From the NCBI GenBank assembly GCA_034440635.1, contig JAOTON010002229.1, positions 1-64,000 on the forward strand: a DNA stretch of 64,000 nt, given 5' to 3'. How positions within the stretch are numbered: position 1 is the stretch's first letter; each line of letters begins with the position of its first letter. The stretch is from Lepas anatifera (taxonomy: Eukaryota > Arthropoda > Thecostraca > Lepadidae). The notes under the pieces are model-generated. The model saw only the letters and a program-made list of their open reading frames with translations, ran no database searches and had not been told where the DNA came from. The translations under genes and the position numbers were made by a program. This document shows, piece after piece, positions 32,375 through 41,814 of the stretch.

Positions 32375-35300
32375 CAGTGGTGTAGCCAGGGGAGGGGGGT
32401 CTCAGGGGTCCGCGGACCCCCTAAGGCTGACCTTATGCACTAAAAACACAAAAATTGATTTCGGGGCCCCTAAGCTTGGTCTCGGGGGGGGCCTCCCGAG
32501 CTTGGTCTCAGGAGGCCCCCGATAACCGGTATCGAGGGCTCCAGAGTACCGAATATTGATCTTGGGGACCCCTGTGCTCAGTCTCAGGGGGTCCCGAGCT
32601 TGACCTCAGGGCCCCCGAGCTTGGTCTCAGGGCCCCTCCCCCAGCTCGGTCTCACGGGCCTTTCGATCTTGGTCTCACGGGCCTTTCGATTTTGGTGTCA
32701 GGGGCCCCCGAGCTTGGTCTCAGAGGCCCCGAGCTTGGTGTCTGGGGGCCCTCCGAGCTTGGTCTCAGGGAGCTCCTGAGCTTAGTCTCAGGGGGCCCTT
32801 CGAGTTTGGAATCAGGGCCCCTGAGCTTGGTCTCAGGGGCCTCCGAGCTTGGTGTCAGGGAACCCTCCGAGCTTGGTGTCAGATAACCCTGAGCTTGGTC
32901 TCAGGACCCCCGAGCTTGGTCTCAGGACCCCCGAGCTTGGTCTCCGGGAGCTCCTGAGCTTGGTCTCAGGGGGCCCTTCGAGTTTGGTCTCAGGGTCTCC
33001 GAGCTTGGTCTCAGGGGCCCCTGAGCTTGGTGTCAGGGAGCCCTCCGAGCTTGGTCTCAGATAACCCTGAGCTTGGTCTCAGGGCCCCTGAGCTTGGTCT
33101 CAGGGATGCCCCCAAGCTTAGTCTCAGGCCCCCCTCTCCCCGAGCTTAGTGTCAGGGGCCCTCGAGCTTGGTCTCAGGGAGGCATCCGAGGGCATCTGAT
33201 GCATAAGGCTGACCGTATGCACTGGAAAACACGAGCATTGGTCTCGGGGGCCCTGATCTTGGTCTCAGGGGGCCACCGAGCTTGGTCTCAGCGCCCCCGA
33301 GCTTTGTCTCAGGGGCCCTGAGCTCGGTGTCAGGGGCCCTCCGAGCTCGGTGTCAGGGGCCCTCCGAGCTTGGTCTCAGGGAACGCCCGAGCTTGGTCTC
33401 AGGGGACCCCCGAGCTTGGTCTCAGGGGCCCCTGATCATCGGTATCGAGGGTTCCAGAGTACCGAACAATGATCTCGGGGGCCCCCTGAGTTCGGAGGGG
33501 ACCCGATCATTGGTATCGAGGGCTCTGGAATACCGAATATTGATCTCGGGGGCCCTCGAGCTTGGTCTCAGGGGACAACCGAGCTTGGTCTTAGGGGGCA
33601 AGCTTGGTCTCATGGGCCTTTCGATGTTTGGTCTCATGGGCCTTTCGATCTTGGTCTCACGGGGTCTCGAGCTTGGTCTCAGGGAATCCCCCGAGCCTGG
33701 TGTCAGGGGCCCTCGAGCTTGGTCTCAGGGAGCATCCGAGCTTGGTCTCAGGGTCCCCTCGAGCTTGGTCTCAGGGGCCCCGAGCTTGGTCTCAGGGGTT
33801 CAGGGCCCCCCTCGGGTGCCCCTGACTATTGATATCGAGGGACTCATGAGTGAGGCACGAGCATTGACCTCATGAGACCCAGAGTTTGGTCCCAGGGGCC
33901 CCCAGGCCCGGGTTCAGGACCCCGAACATCAGCATCGAGGGGCTCCAGAGTACCGAGCATTAGTCTTGGGGGGGCTCGAAATATTGATCATGAGGGCCCC
34001 AGAACATCGGTGTCGAGTTACTCCTGAGAAAAGCGCGAGCATGGGTCTAAGGGTGCCCCTGAGCCTGATCTAAGTGGGACCCCGAGCTTAGTCTTAGGAC
34101 CCCCGGGCATCAGCATCAAGGGGGTCCGGAGTATTGGTCTAGGGGGAGCAATTATTTTAGGGGCCTCCAAACGGTGATTTTAGAGGGCCCCCGAAAGTTT
34201 GGATGCAGTGGTGTAGCCAAGGGGGCCCTAGGCGTCCGCAGACCCCCACCCCTTGGGCCAATCTGAACCACTGCAAAGGATTCTCTGATCACGGGGCCCC
34301 CAGAGTCAGTCTCAGGGGCCCCTGAAGATTCGTTCTCAGGGCGTCCCGAGTCGGCCTCACGGCCGCCGCCCTGAGAGTCGGTCTCAAGGGCCCCCCGAAA
34401 GTAGATTTTAGGGGTCCCAGAGGGTTGGTCTCAGGGGCCCCAAAATACGGTATCAGGGGCCCCGGGAGTCTGTCTCAGGGGAGGGGGCCGAGCTAGTCTC
34501 AGGGGCCCCCCAGAGAGTGGTTCTCAGGGCCCTGCAACATAGTCTATTTCAGGGGGGCCCCTGAGAGTCAGTCTCAGAGAACCCCAAGAGTCGGTCAAGG
34601 GGACCCCAAGAGTCTGTCTTAGGGGAACCCGAGATTCGGTCTCGGGGTCCCCCTGAGAGTCTGTCTTAGAGAACCCCAAGAGTCAGTCTCAGAGCACCCC
34701 AAGAGTCGGTCTCAGGGGGCCCTCATAGTCTCACGGGCTTCTCTCTCAGGAGTCAATATTTAGTTTCAGGTGGCCCTGAGAGTTAATCCGGGGGTCCGAG
34801 AGTTAGTCTAATTTGATCCGCAGAGTGCTGGTTTCAGGGGGCCCCAGAGGGGTAATTTTGGGAGCCCTCGAGATTTAGCCTCAGGCTGTGCCCCCCCTGA
34901 GTTTTGGTATAAGCGGCCCCGAGAGTCAATCTCAGGGAGCACCCAAAAGTTAGTCTCTGAGGGCTCCCGGTTGTCAGTCTCAGAGACATCCGAGAGTTAA
35001 TCTCGGGGTTCTGAGAGTAATTTCCAGAGGTGCTCCCGAGTTTTGGTCTCACGGGCCCGGAGTTAGCCTTAGGCCCGCGAGAGCTAATCTGTAGCCTCCG
35101 AGTCAGTCTCAGGAACGCCAAAGACTCGTCCTCAGAGGTGATTCCACCCTCCCCCGGAGTGTTTGTCTCAGGGGCGCCCTAGAGTAAGTCTCAGAGGGCT
35201 GTCGGAAGTCATTCCCAGCCCCCCATCCCCCACCCCAAAGACAGCCTCAGGGGACCCCAATAGCTAATCTGGATGACCACGATACTCAGTCTCAGCCCCC

Positions 35301-36520
35301 CTCCAGAGCAAATCTGGGGGCCCAATAATTAGTCTCAGAGGTGCTGCCGATAACTAATCTCAGGAGCCCCGAGAGATTCTCAGGGGCCCCCAGTTTTGAT
35401 CAAGAGGCGCCGTGAATCGGTCTCCGAGACCCACTGAGATCTAATCGGGAGAGCGGCCGAAAATTAGCTTTGAAAGCGCCGCCAAGTGTTGGTCTGAGGT
35501 GGCCCCAGAGCTCAAATCAAAAATTTCAAAATCATATGCCTCGGAAAAAATGTACCTACCCCTATTGCGTACTAAAAAAGCACAAATTGAAACCTGTCGA
35601 TCAGGCACCATTATCGAAGGAAAGGCAAAAATTAATCTAATTTTACCATAAGAGCAAATCGAACAGGGAATTGGGCACTTTAGTCAATTTTTAATATATT
35701 AGCTTAACACCAATAACAACATCCCTAAATATTCTGAAATAAACAACTTTCCAATATTTTCGTAGGAAACCAGACAGACAAGGGGTAATGACAGAAATTG
35801 ATGAGCATAATCCCAAAAAGAAAAATAGGTATGAAAGGTTAAAAATAACAATAACAGAGTGAGCCAAGGCGATAGATATCTTGGGCGCCTTTTGTCTTGG
35901 TAATTTGCTCGTTTACAAGATAGCAAGGGTAAGAAAGTAACTGGATCTCGACAGGATCTGTCGACGGAATAGAGGTTATGTAACGTTCGGGACACACTAC
36001 CATGTCCCTTGTACTTTTATTCGTTTTTTCATTTCTTTGGAAATTTCCTGATTAAGAGTCCATGGATTCAACACCGGGATATAATTGCTAATCATTTCCC
36101 GTAGAAAATTATTTCTTCGTACTCAAAACGATTGACCTCCAATAACTTAATGTCTGATTACTCGAGTGAATTGAAGTAGACTCAGGTTTAACATCATGCG
36201 TGCATCAACATTGAACTTACCGAAATATGGCTCAAAGCTGTTATTATAGCCACGCTACCATTTAAGGTATGGGTCATCCTTAATATTTGGTGACCTTAGT
36301 TTACCAACACTTGGTCGGATCGAAAAAAAACCAAGCTATAAACAAAATAGGAAAGAATGCTTAAAAAGGCACAACAAAATTTCCTTCGTGTGAATGTTAT
36401 AATGTTAAAATACTACACAAAAGATATAGGAGATGGGCCCGGTTACTAAGGGGACCCCCGGCCTGGGGCCCCCCGACGGTAGTCGGACCCCTCCTTGGCT
36501 GAATCCTGGCTACGCCACTG
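32375..36520. mobile_element. Inner hAT-like element, 8-bp target duplication TGTTCTGA
   Basis: The left end CAGTGGTGTAGCCAGGGG (32375) and inverted right end CAGTGGCGTAGCCAGGATTC (ending 36520) are matching hAT-type termini. TGTTCTGA occurs at 32367-32374 and again at 36521-36528, a perfect 8-bp duplication. About 3 kb of it is a GGTCTCAGGGG minisatellite; the right 1 kb (35515-36440) is AT-rich single-copy DNA. A second left end in the same orientation (CAGTGGTGTAGCCAAGGG) lies inside at 34206, so the element looks partly duplicated. No transposase is encoded. Confidence 0.82.
32460..35514. repeat. GAGCTTGGTCTCAGGGGCCC minisatellite
   Basis: The unit is about 22 bp (CCCCGAGCTTGGTCTCAGGG) with frequent 1-4 bp indels. 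After about 34260 the variant GAGAGTCGGTCTCAGGGGCC dominates. Longer modules of about 45 bp containing ggtatcgagggctccagagt intervene at 32530, 33438 and 33510, hinting at higher-order units. The open frames at 32692-33875 (repetitive LVSGAPELGLRG-like text in several frames) come from this array and are not genes. Confidence 0.9.
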
Positions 36521-36528
36521 TGTTCTGA

Positions 36529-36940
36529 GACTCTATATCAGCCACCCTGGGACCCCCTAAGCCTAGCTGGGGCCCTGAGCTAATCTGGGTACCGCTGTGC
36601 TTAACTGGGGCCTCTGATCTGGTATTGGGGCCCTGAACTTTTCTAGCATCATTGAGCTAAGCTGGGCTCCGTGAGCTTGAACAAGTCCCTTGAGCTGTTT
36701 TGAGACCCTACATAAGTCGACCTGGGGACCTCTGAGCTGAACCGGGCCCCTAAGCTAATCTGGCACCCTGTGCGAATCTGGAACTCCCCTGTGATGAGCT
36801 TCTAGGGGTCCTGTGCTTATGTAGGGTCCCTTGATAAGCTGGTCCCGAGGCTAATGCACTGGTCTAGGCCCTTGAGCTGACTGATCTGGGTTCCTGAGCC
36901 ATGGTCTGGACCCTGGGGCCCTCCGAGATAATTTAGCGGT
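36529..36940. repeat. GAGCTGAACTGGGCCC minisatellite, right part
   Basis: This is the continuation of the 31800-32366 array after the inner hAT-like element, with units such as ctgagctgaaccgggcccc and gagctaatctgg. The long minus frame at 36817-37284 partly overlaps it and is not a gene. Confidence 0.75.
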
Positions 36941-37306
36941 CCCTGGGTGGCATAGGAATAGGAACCGGGGGTCAGGGAGATACTGCCCCCCCCTTTGAGG
37001 TGGGCCCCCGCAACGAATATACAACTATCAGCAACTGTAATATAGAACAAGAAACCCAAACGGGCCCGATAGCTTGTCAGGGAACGTTCAAGTTCGGTAG
37101 TACGCTGCCTGCAAGCCCCTGGAGGAGGAGCGCTTCGTAAAAAGCCAAGGCACCTACTACCCGAGTGTTGCCAAATGAGTCCCGAGAACTGGGCCCAATC
37201 AAACTCCATCCCAATCCCAACACAAAATATGAATCGGACACAGACCCCGCACCAAATGCCGAGCAATAGCCGTCCCTGAGCCATCGAAAGGCGCGACGTC
37301 TTTCGA

Positions 37307-37455
37307 TGCCAGGGTTATATGGTGTCGCCAACTCTTTCCCTGTTGGAGGGGTTTCTTGGGAGTCAAATTGCTCCTTGCACAAGGAATCTGCCGTGCCTTA
37401 AACCCGAGTTGGTCGCGTGGAAAGCAAGGCTGCTAACCACTATAACACCACGCCC
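37307..37455 (-). mobile_element. tRNA-headed SINE, family S, copy 2
   Basis: On the minus strand the A box TAGTGGTTAGCAG (37431-37443) and B box GGGTTTAAGGC (37395-37405) head a copy of the same SINE as 2929-3088. Its body GGGAAAGAGTTGGCGACACC is nearly identical to that copy. The tail CCATATAACCCTGGCA runs into a perfect hairpin, CATCGAAAG/CTTTCGATG (37282-37308), at its 3' junction. It lies within the outer hAT-like element. Confidence 0.75.
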
Positions 37456-38348
37456 ACACCTCCTCGGCATCACAAAGCTGGCCATCAAGTACCTACATTG
37501 CACTTGCAGTCATGCTGGAAATCTGCATTTTAGGCATCGAAATATAGCTAGGTGTATTTATTGTGATCAGACTTCACCTAAATCAATCTCTAATGATGGC
37601 AAGAAGAGATCTGTAATAACATATATAAATGTTCCCATTTTCGTCATCGAATAAGAAAATACAAGTTGATTAGGCATAGCGAAGTGAGGCTATTTGGTAT
37701 CAAAGCATTGTCTGTAGTTTTCTAAACAGTTCCTAATTTTGTAAATGTGATGAAAAGTTTTGTAGATGTGATGTGTACTTAGCCGCGCCAATTTGTTTCA
37801 GTAACAAAATTGTCCAATTTTTTGCTCAATGGCTAAGTATCCTTGGACACCATGCAAACGTCACAAGCTTGCTTATGGTCTTGCGTGATGTCCAAGGAGA
37901 TACCTGATTTAATGCTGAAGGTAGGAGGATGCCCTTTGTTCATAAGCGTATTTAAATAAAAAAAGAAAAAAAGAAAAAAGGGCCTAAACATCTGTAAATA
38001 TAAGAAACGCGCTCACGGTAAAAAAATGATTGAAATCCTCCAAAAAAGCTTAAAAATGTATTTCGTATTTGAAATGAGTCTTGGTAAAAAAACAAAAATG
38101 TTTTTTTTGGCGTTTTACTATGATTTGGTATCAAATAGGTACAACTCGAAATCATAGGGGCAAAATTTAATTTCTCAATTTTCCATATATTGACATCCTT
38201 GTGTGCATGCGTGCCTTATTGACACCAAACGAGCTAACTATTTTTTTTATAATTATGGGCCCCCGTGGACTGGGGCCCCCCTTGAGGTGGGCCCCCTCTA
38301 AGGTTGGCCCCCCACTTTTCAAACCGTTCCTACGCCCCTGCATACGAG

Positions 38349-38750
38349 CACCGTTCTTTCTGCGTCAGGTGAGAAAAACTGACAAGAGACAAGCTAAGGG
38401 TATGCTTATAACGGTAACAACGGAGGGCTGCTGCAAAGCTTAAGTCAAGATTAGGATTCAGAAGCTAGAGTAGCAAGACTAGCTATGCAATAAAGTACAC
38501 AGCACATCCAATGCAGGTCTCATAGGAGCCGCTACGAATCCTTCGTCAGACCGAGATCATAGGTGGCGCTGTCAAAATTTCAATATGGCTTCGATACCAG
38601 CCAGTTACGTCTGTTCACCACCGCCGAAAATGATCAAATACACATTCAGACAATTGCTATACAAACGGCCTCTGAAGTGGAGATTCTGCAAAAAGTTTTA
38701 GTAGGTCGGGTACAGATTCATATTCTAGGATACGAAAATAGAACACCTAA
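38349..38750. other. Unassigned spacer with a short ATG frame
   Basis: An ATG at 38585 opens a 39-codon frame (MASIPASYVCSPPPKMIKYT). Another frame of 100 codons from 38563 overlaps it and runs into the hAT MITE at 38759. Neither is recognised and neither has clear splice context. Confidence 0.3.
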
Positions 38751-38758
38751 GCTGCTAA

Positions 38759-38907
38759 CAGGAGCGTCGGAACTATGTTCAAAGTTGGGGGGGCAGCGGG
38801 AATTTTCAAGTCATTTCTTTCCAGTCAACGCCATAGGGTTAATGGTTAAGAATCATGAAAGTTGAGGGGCAGCTGCCCCCTGCCCACCCCCTGCTCCTAC
38901 GTCCCTG
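38759..38907. mobile_element. Short hAT-type MITE, perfect 8-bp target duplication GCTGCTAA
   Basis: The left end CAGGAGCGTCGGAAC and inverted right end CAGGGACGTAGGAGC are hAT-like. The 8-bp flanks GCTGCTAA (38751-38758 and 38908-38915) are identical. At 149 bp it is a minimal non-autonomous copy, with termini resembling those of the outer element at 31626-38340. Confidence 0.85.
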
Positions 38908-39480
38908 GCTGCTAATTGTTCAAAAAACCTCATTGTGCAAAGGGATACATTTGAGTTACATGCTGGTTTAGAGTGGCACACAAGATACACAGGTACAACA
39001 GCTGTGACGGGAGGGAGAACTGCAAAAGCAGAAAGTGAGAGCTTATACACGAAAGGCCCTGCTACTTGCAGCAAAATTACCAGAACAATGTCGAGGTAAG
39101 AATTCGAAATAGCTCGATGTTCGGCAAGTATAAGCATGTATCAAACACATGTAGGAAATGTGTATCAAACACATTTTTAAGGAGCAGCTTTGTGAGTTTG
39201 AAACAAATATTCAAAGGAAATTCAACCACTGGTTTCATACTTCAAGTGAAGCTTCTCAAAATTTTACAACTTACAGCTAAAACACTACAGCAGCAGCCCA
39301 TTTTATTTCCTAGTGGCCTGTTGAGTTTCTTTTTTCTAAAAGAAGATGACACCTTGAAACTATTCAAAATTATAGTGCTTCCAGGGACAATCTATGCTAA
39401 AAATAATGGATTTGGCCCATATCTGCAAAAAAATGATATGACTGATATTTCAATAAAAATAATTGTTGGGGTTTAACTAT

Positions 39481-39506
39481 GCATCAACTGCCAGGGTTAT
39501 ATGGCA
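39481..39506 (-). mobile_element. SINE family S tail fragment
   Basis: AACTGCCAGGGTTATATGG (39486-39504) repeats the tail of the SINEs at 2929 and 37307, while head and body are absent. A tail-only copy fits severe 5' truncation, or a LINE that shares this 3' end. Confidence 0.55.
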
Positions 39507-40836
39507 TTGATACAACTAATATTTTGTTATATTTTGCTTGAGTTAATTTTCCTGTTAGTAAAGAAAAATATCCAAATTATTGTGATATCAAATTGGCCCA
39601 TGAGCTGGCAATGCTATTTCCCTATTTGATTTGTGCCAATAATGAATATGAATACAAGCAAATGTGTTTAGCTAAAAGAGGTTACCATTAGGAACCAAAG
39701 CGACATATATCATTTCTTCTCTTTTGTTTAAAACATTTAAACATATTTTGAGCTTAAACACAGTCAATAAGCAAGTTATATATACTCATGTACAATCAAC
39801 AGTACCAATAGTATGTTTCACATGTGGGTTTTAAAGATGACCAAAAAAGAAAACTTTGTTCCCTCAGCATGTGTAGCAGGGTTGAGCGTAACATAGGTAA
39901 CTTGCCTAAGATTGTGTCATAAAGTGTAAACACGACCAAGGAGGACAGGGTCCACAGGAAAAAATTTCTTCATTTTTCTGCAGACAGTAAAACCTTGAAC
40001 AGATGAAATGGTGATCGTCTTGGCATTTTGTATCACACAACTTTCTCCCATTGTGCTAAGTATGGCATTTTATATGAGATCTTGTTGTTGAGAGTGCCCT
40101 TGAAGACAGGAGCGAGTGGTGCAAATTTTACCAACCTAGTGCGAATTTGTGAGACTGGTGCAAGGAAGGTGACACAGAAAACCAAACAAATAATGGCTAT
40201 ATGGTTATAAAGATACAGGAGGGGCCTTATGAAAAGTCCTCAACTAACTAACTAATAAGATAGGTAGCATTGCATCTTGTGGGTAGGAATGGGTGCGTTT
40301 TTCTCCCTGGTATATGGAAGATTGGTGTGAATTTTTGGTTGCTGGCGGTTCAAGAATTTTAGATGGCTGGTGTGACTTGTCTGGCCTGCTGCCATACTTT
40401 GCAGACTTGACTTTTGCAGTTCATGTCATATTAGGAAGGTATCATATTCCCTAAACTGGTCTTCAGAGTTCCCACATTTAAGAACAAAGATGGGTCAAGT
40501 AACCCATTATCGGGTCAAGTGGTTATTGGGTCTGATTGGCACAATTTCCAGCATGGCAACTCTCCAAGACCAGGAGTGTCAAATGCTGCCCAAACAGGTG
40601 CAGGTCCAGCAGGTTGCTTAGGGGGAAGCCGAGCCCATGCATGTGAGAATAGATCAAGTATACTTCAGTATACTTTCTACAGAAAGTATTGACTGACAGA
40701 GTCAATGGGCCAAATTTGTCTGGTGCAGCCAATAAATTTTTCACTATCAATTATAAATACCTTGCAAATGTTCAAAAGCAATCAAAATAGTTTTTACTGA
40801 TGGAAAATTCCCAATTGATTAATTATGAAACACTAG

Positions 40837-41394
40837 TTGGCTAGAAAACAGGCCATAGGAGAGTTTGGACCCTTCCATTGCTTTGGGGTTTATGGCCGAA
40901 TCGGCATAGCAGGTTTTGACGAGTTCATTCGGGCAGCCTCAGGGAAGAACAACCAGTTTGGGGCAGCTTTTACCCTTTTAGGGCAGGTAAGGAAACTTGG
41001 AATTATCCTCCCATCTATTATATTCCTTCATTTAACAGTGTGCGGTCGCAGATTATTGTTGATAGGATATACTTACATGTACGAAGGTGAACATGCCGCA
41101 TTCTATTTTGAGCTTTTTTTAGCAAGTTCCGTTCAACACTGGGACCCAAACCGGTACTTTCCAGTCTTCTGCTATTATTGGCCTTACGCTAAAACGATTT
41201 GCACATGCCAACCTACTCGAGATGAATCACATAGGCATTTACAAACCAAGATACCTTTACAAACGAGATACGGCATAATGCGAAGGAAATTTGACAGACA
41301 CCGCTGGAGATTGAGGTATGTTCCAGACCCTCGTGGCGAAAATCCAAGAGCTTTTAATGCCAGATGTTTTCCAAAAATTACCCAAGACAAATGA
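40837..41394 (+). CDS. Unrecognised 185-codon open frame
   Basis: The frame opens with a TTG, not an ATG, and runs 185 codons. It is mixed hydrophobic in the middle (residues about 50-95) and basic toward the end (RRKFDRHRWRLRYVPDPRG). A GTAAGG after cag at about 40985 would be a good splice donor, so part may be intronic. Its length is noteworthy for this AT-rich region, but I recognise no family and see no regulatory context. Treat it as a candidate exon or relic. Confidence 0.2.
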   Translation: MARKQAIGEFGPFHCFGVYGRIGIAGFDEFIRAASGKNNQFGAAFTLLGQVRKLGIILPSIIFLHLTVCGRRLLLIGYTYMYEGEHAAFYFELFLASSVQHWDPNRYFPVFCYYWPYAKTICTCQPTRDESHRHLQTKIPLQTRYGIMRRKFDRHRWRLRYVPDPRGENPRAFNARCFPKITQDK

Positions 41395-41611
41395 CGCAAG
41401 GGATTGTAACATGTCGGTCATAATTTTCATATCAACGAATGAGGGACATAACTAGGCAATAGAAGTTTATTCGTTACATTTCTTGACGTCATTTATCTTG
41501 GGAATTTTTCAAGAGGTCAGTAGGTATTTCCTCAAAAAAGTCTGGCACCGGGAGCTCTCAGATTTTCATAAGAGAGTCTGGAACATACCTATTATTTCCG
41601 ACAGTGAACAT

Positions 41612-41806
41612 CATGGGCGCTAAAAGGGCGGGGGGACGGGGGAAGTGTCCCCTGTTGGCCAAACAAGGGGGACGTTCCCCCCTCCCAAATTTTTGGATTC
41701 ATTATTATTAATGCTGCCAGGTATCGAATACGCTTCAAATTTGCTTCCCCTGGTCAGCACCAGCCTGGGTATTTCCCCCTGTACAAATTCCGTGGCGGCG
41801 CCCCTG
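41612..41806. mobile_element. Probable hAT-type MITE
   Basis: The left end CATGGGCGCTAAAAGGG and inverted right end CAGGGGCGCCGCCACGG share the CANGGGCGC start. The flanks GTGAACAT (41604-41611) and GTGAATAG (41807-41814) agree at 6 of 8 positions. The interior has the ggggg/ccccc facing tracts seen in the other short hAT copies. The mismatch level leaves some doubt. Confidence 0.5.
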
Positions 41807-41814
41807 GTGAATAG

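Larger units (their letters stand above)
31626..38340. mobile_element. Large hAT-like element (outer), 8-bp target duplication CATACGAG
   Basis: The left end is CATAGGCGTAGGAACCGG (31626 on) and the inverted right end is CAGGGGCGTAGGAACGG (ending 38340). The flanks CATACGAG at 31618-31625 and CATACGAG at 38341-38348 are identical, the 8-bp duplication expected of hAT. No transposase frame is present. It holds minisatellite DNA (31800-32366 and 36529-36940), a second hAT-like element (32375-36520), an extra internal copy of its own left end (36952 on) and a SINE (37307-37455). Without the inner element and its duplicated target site it would be about 2.6 kb. Confidence 0.8.
38916..41603. other. 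Long AT-rich unassigned spacer
   Basis: I see no element ends or recognised coding sequence here except the SINE-tail fragment at 39481-39506. The frame at 39066-39476 is low-information. The 185-codon frame at 40837-41394 is listed separately. Confidence 0.4.

Noticed and set aside
32692..33875. Long repetitive open frames encoding LVSGAPELG-like text
   Set aside because: They arise from the minisatellite, occur in several frames, and have no start context or unique sequence.
31800..36940. CRISPR array or bacterial tandem repeat
   Set aside because: The units are contiguous and degenerate with no unique spacers, and the context is eukaryotic mobile DNA.
36817..37284. 155-codon minus-strand frame
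   Set aside because: It spans the right minisatellite array and a hAT terminal copy; composition explains the absence of stops.
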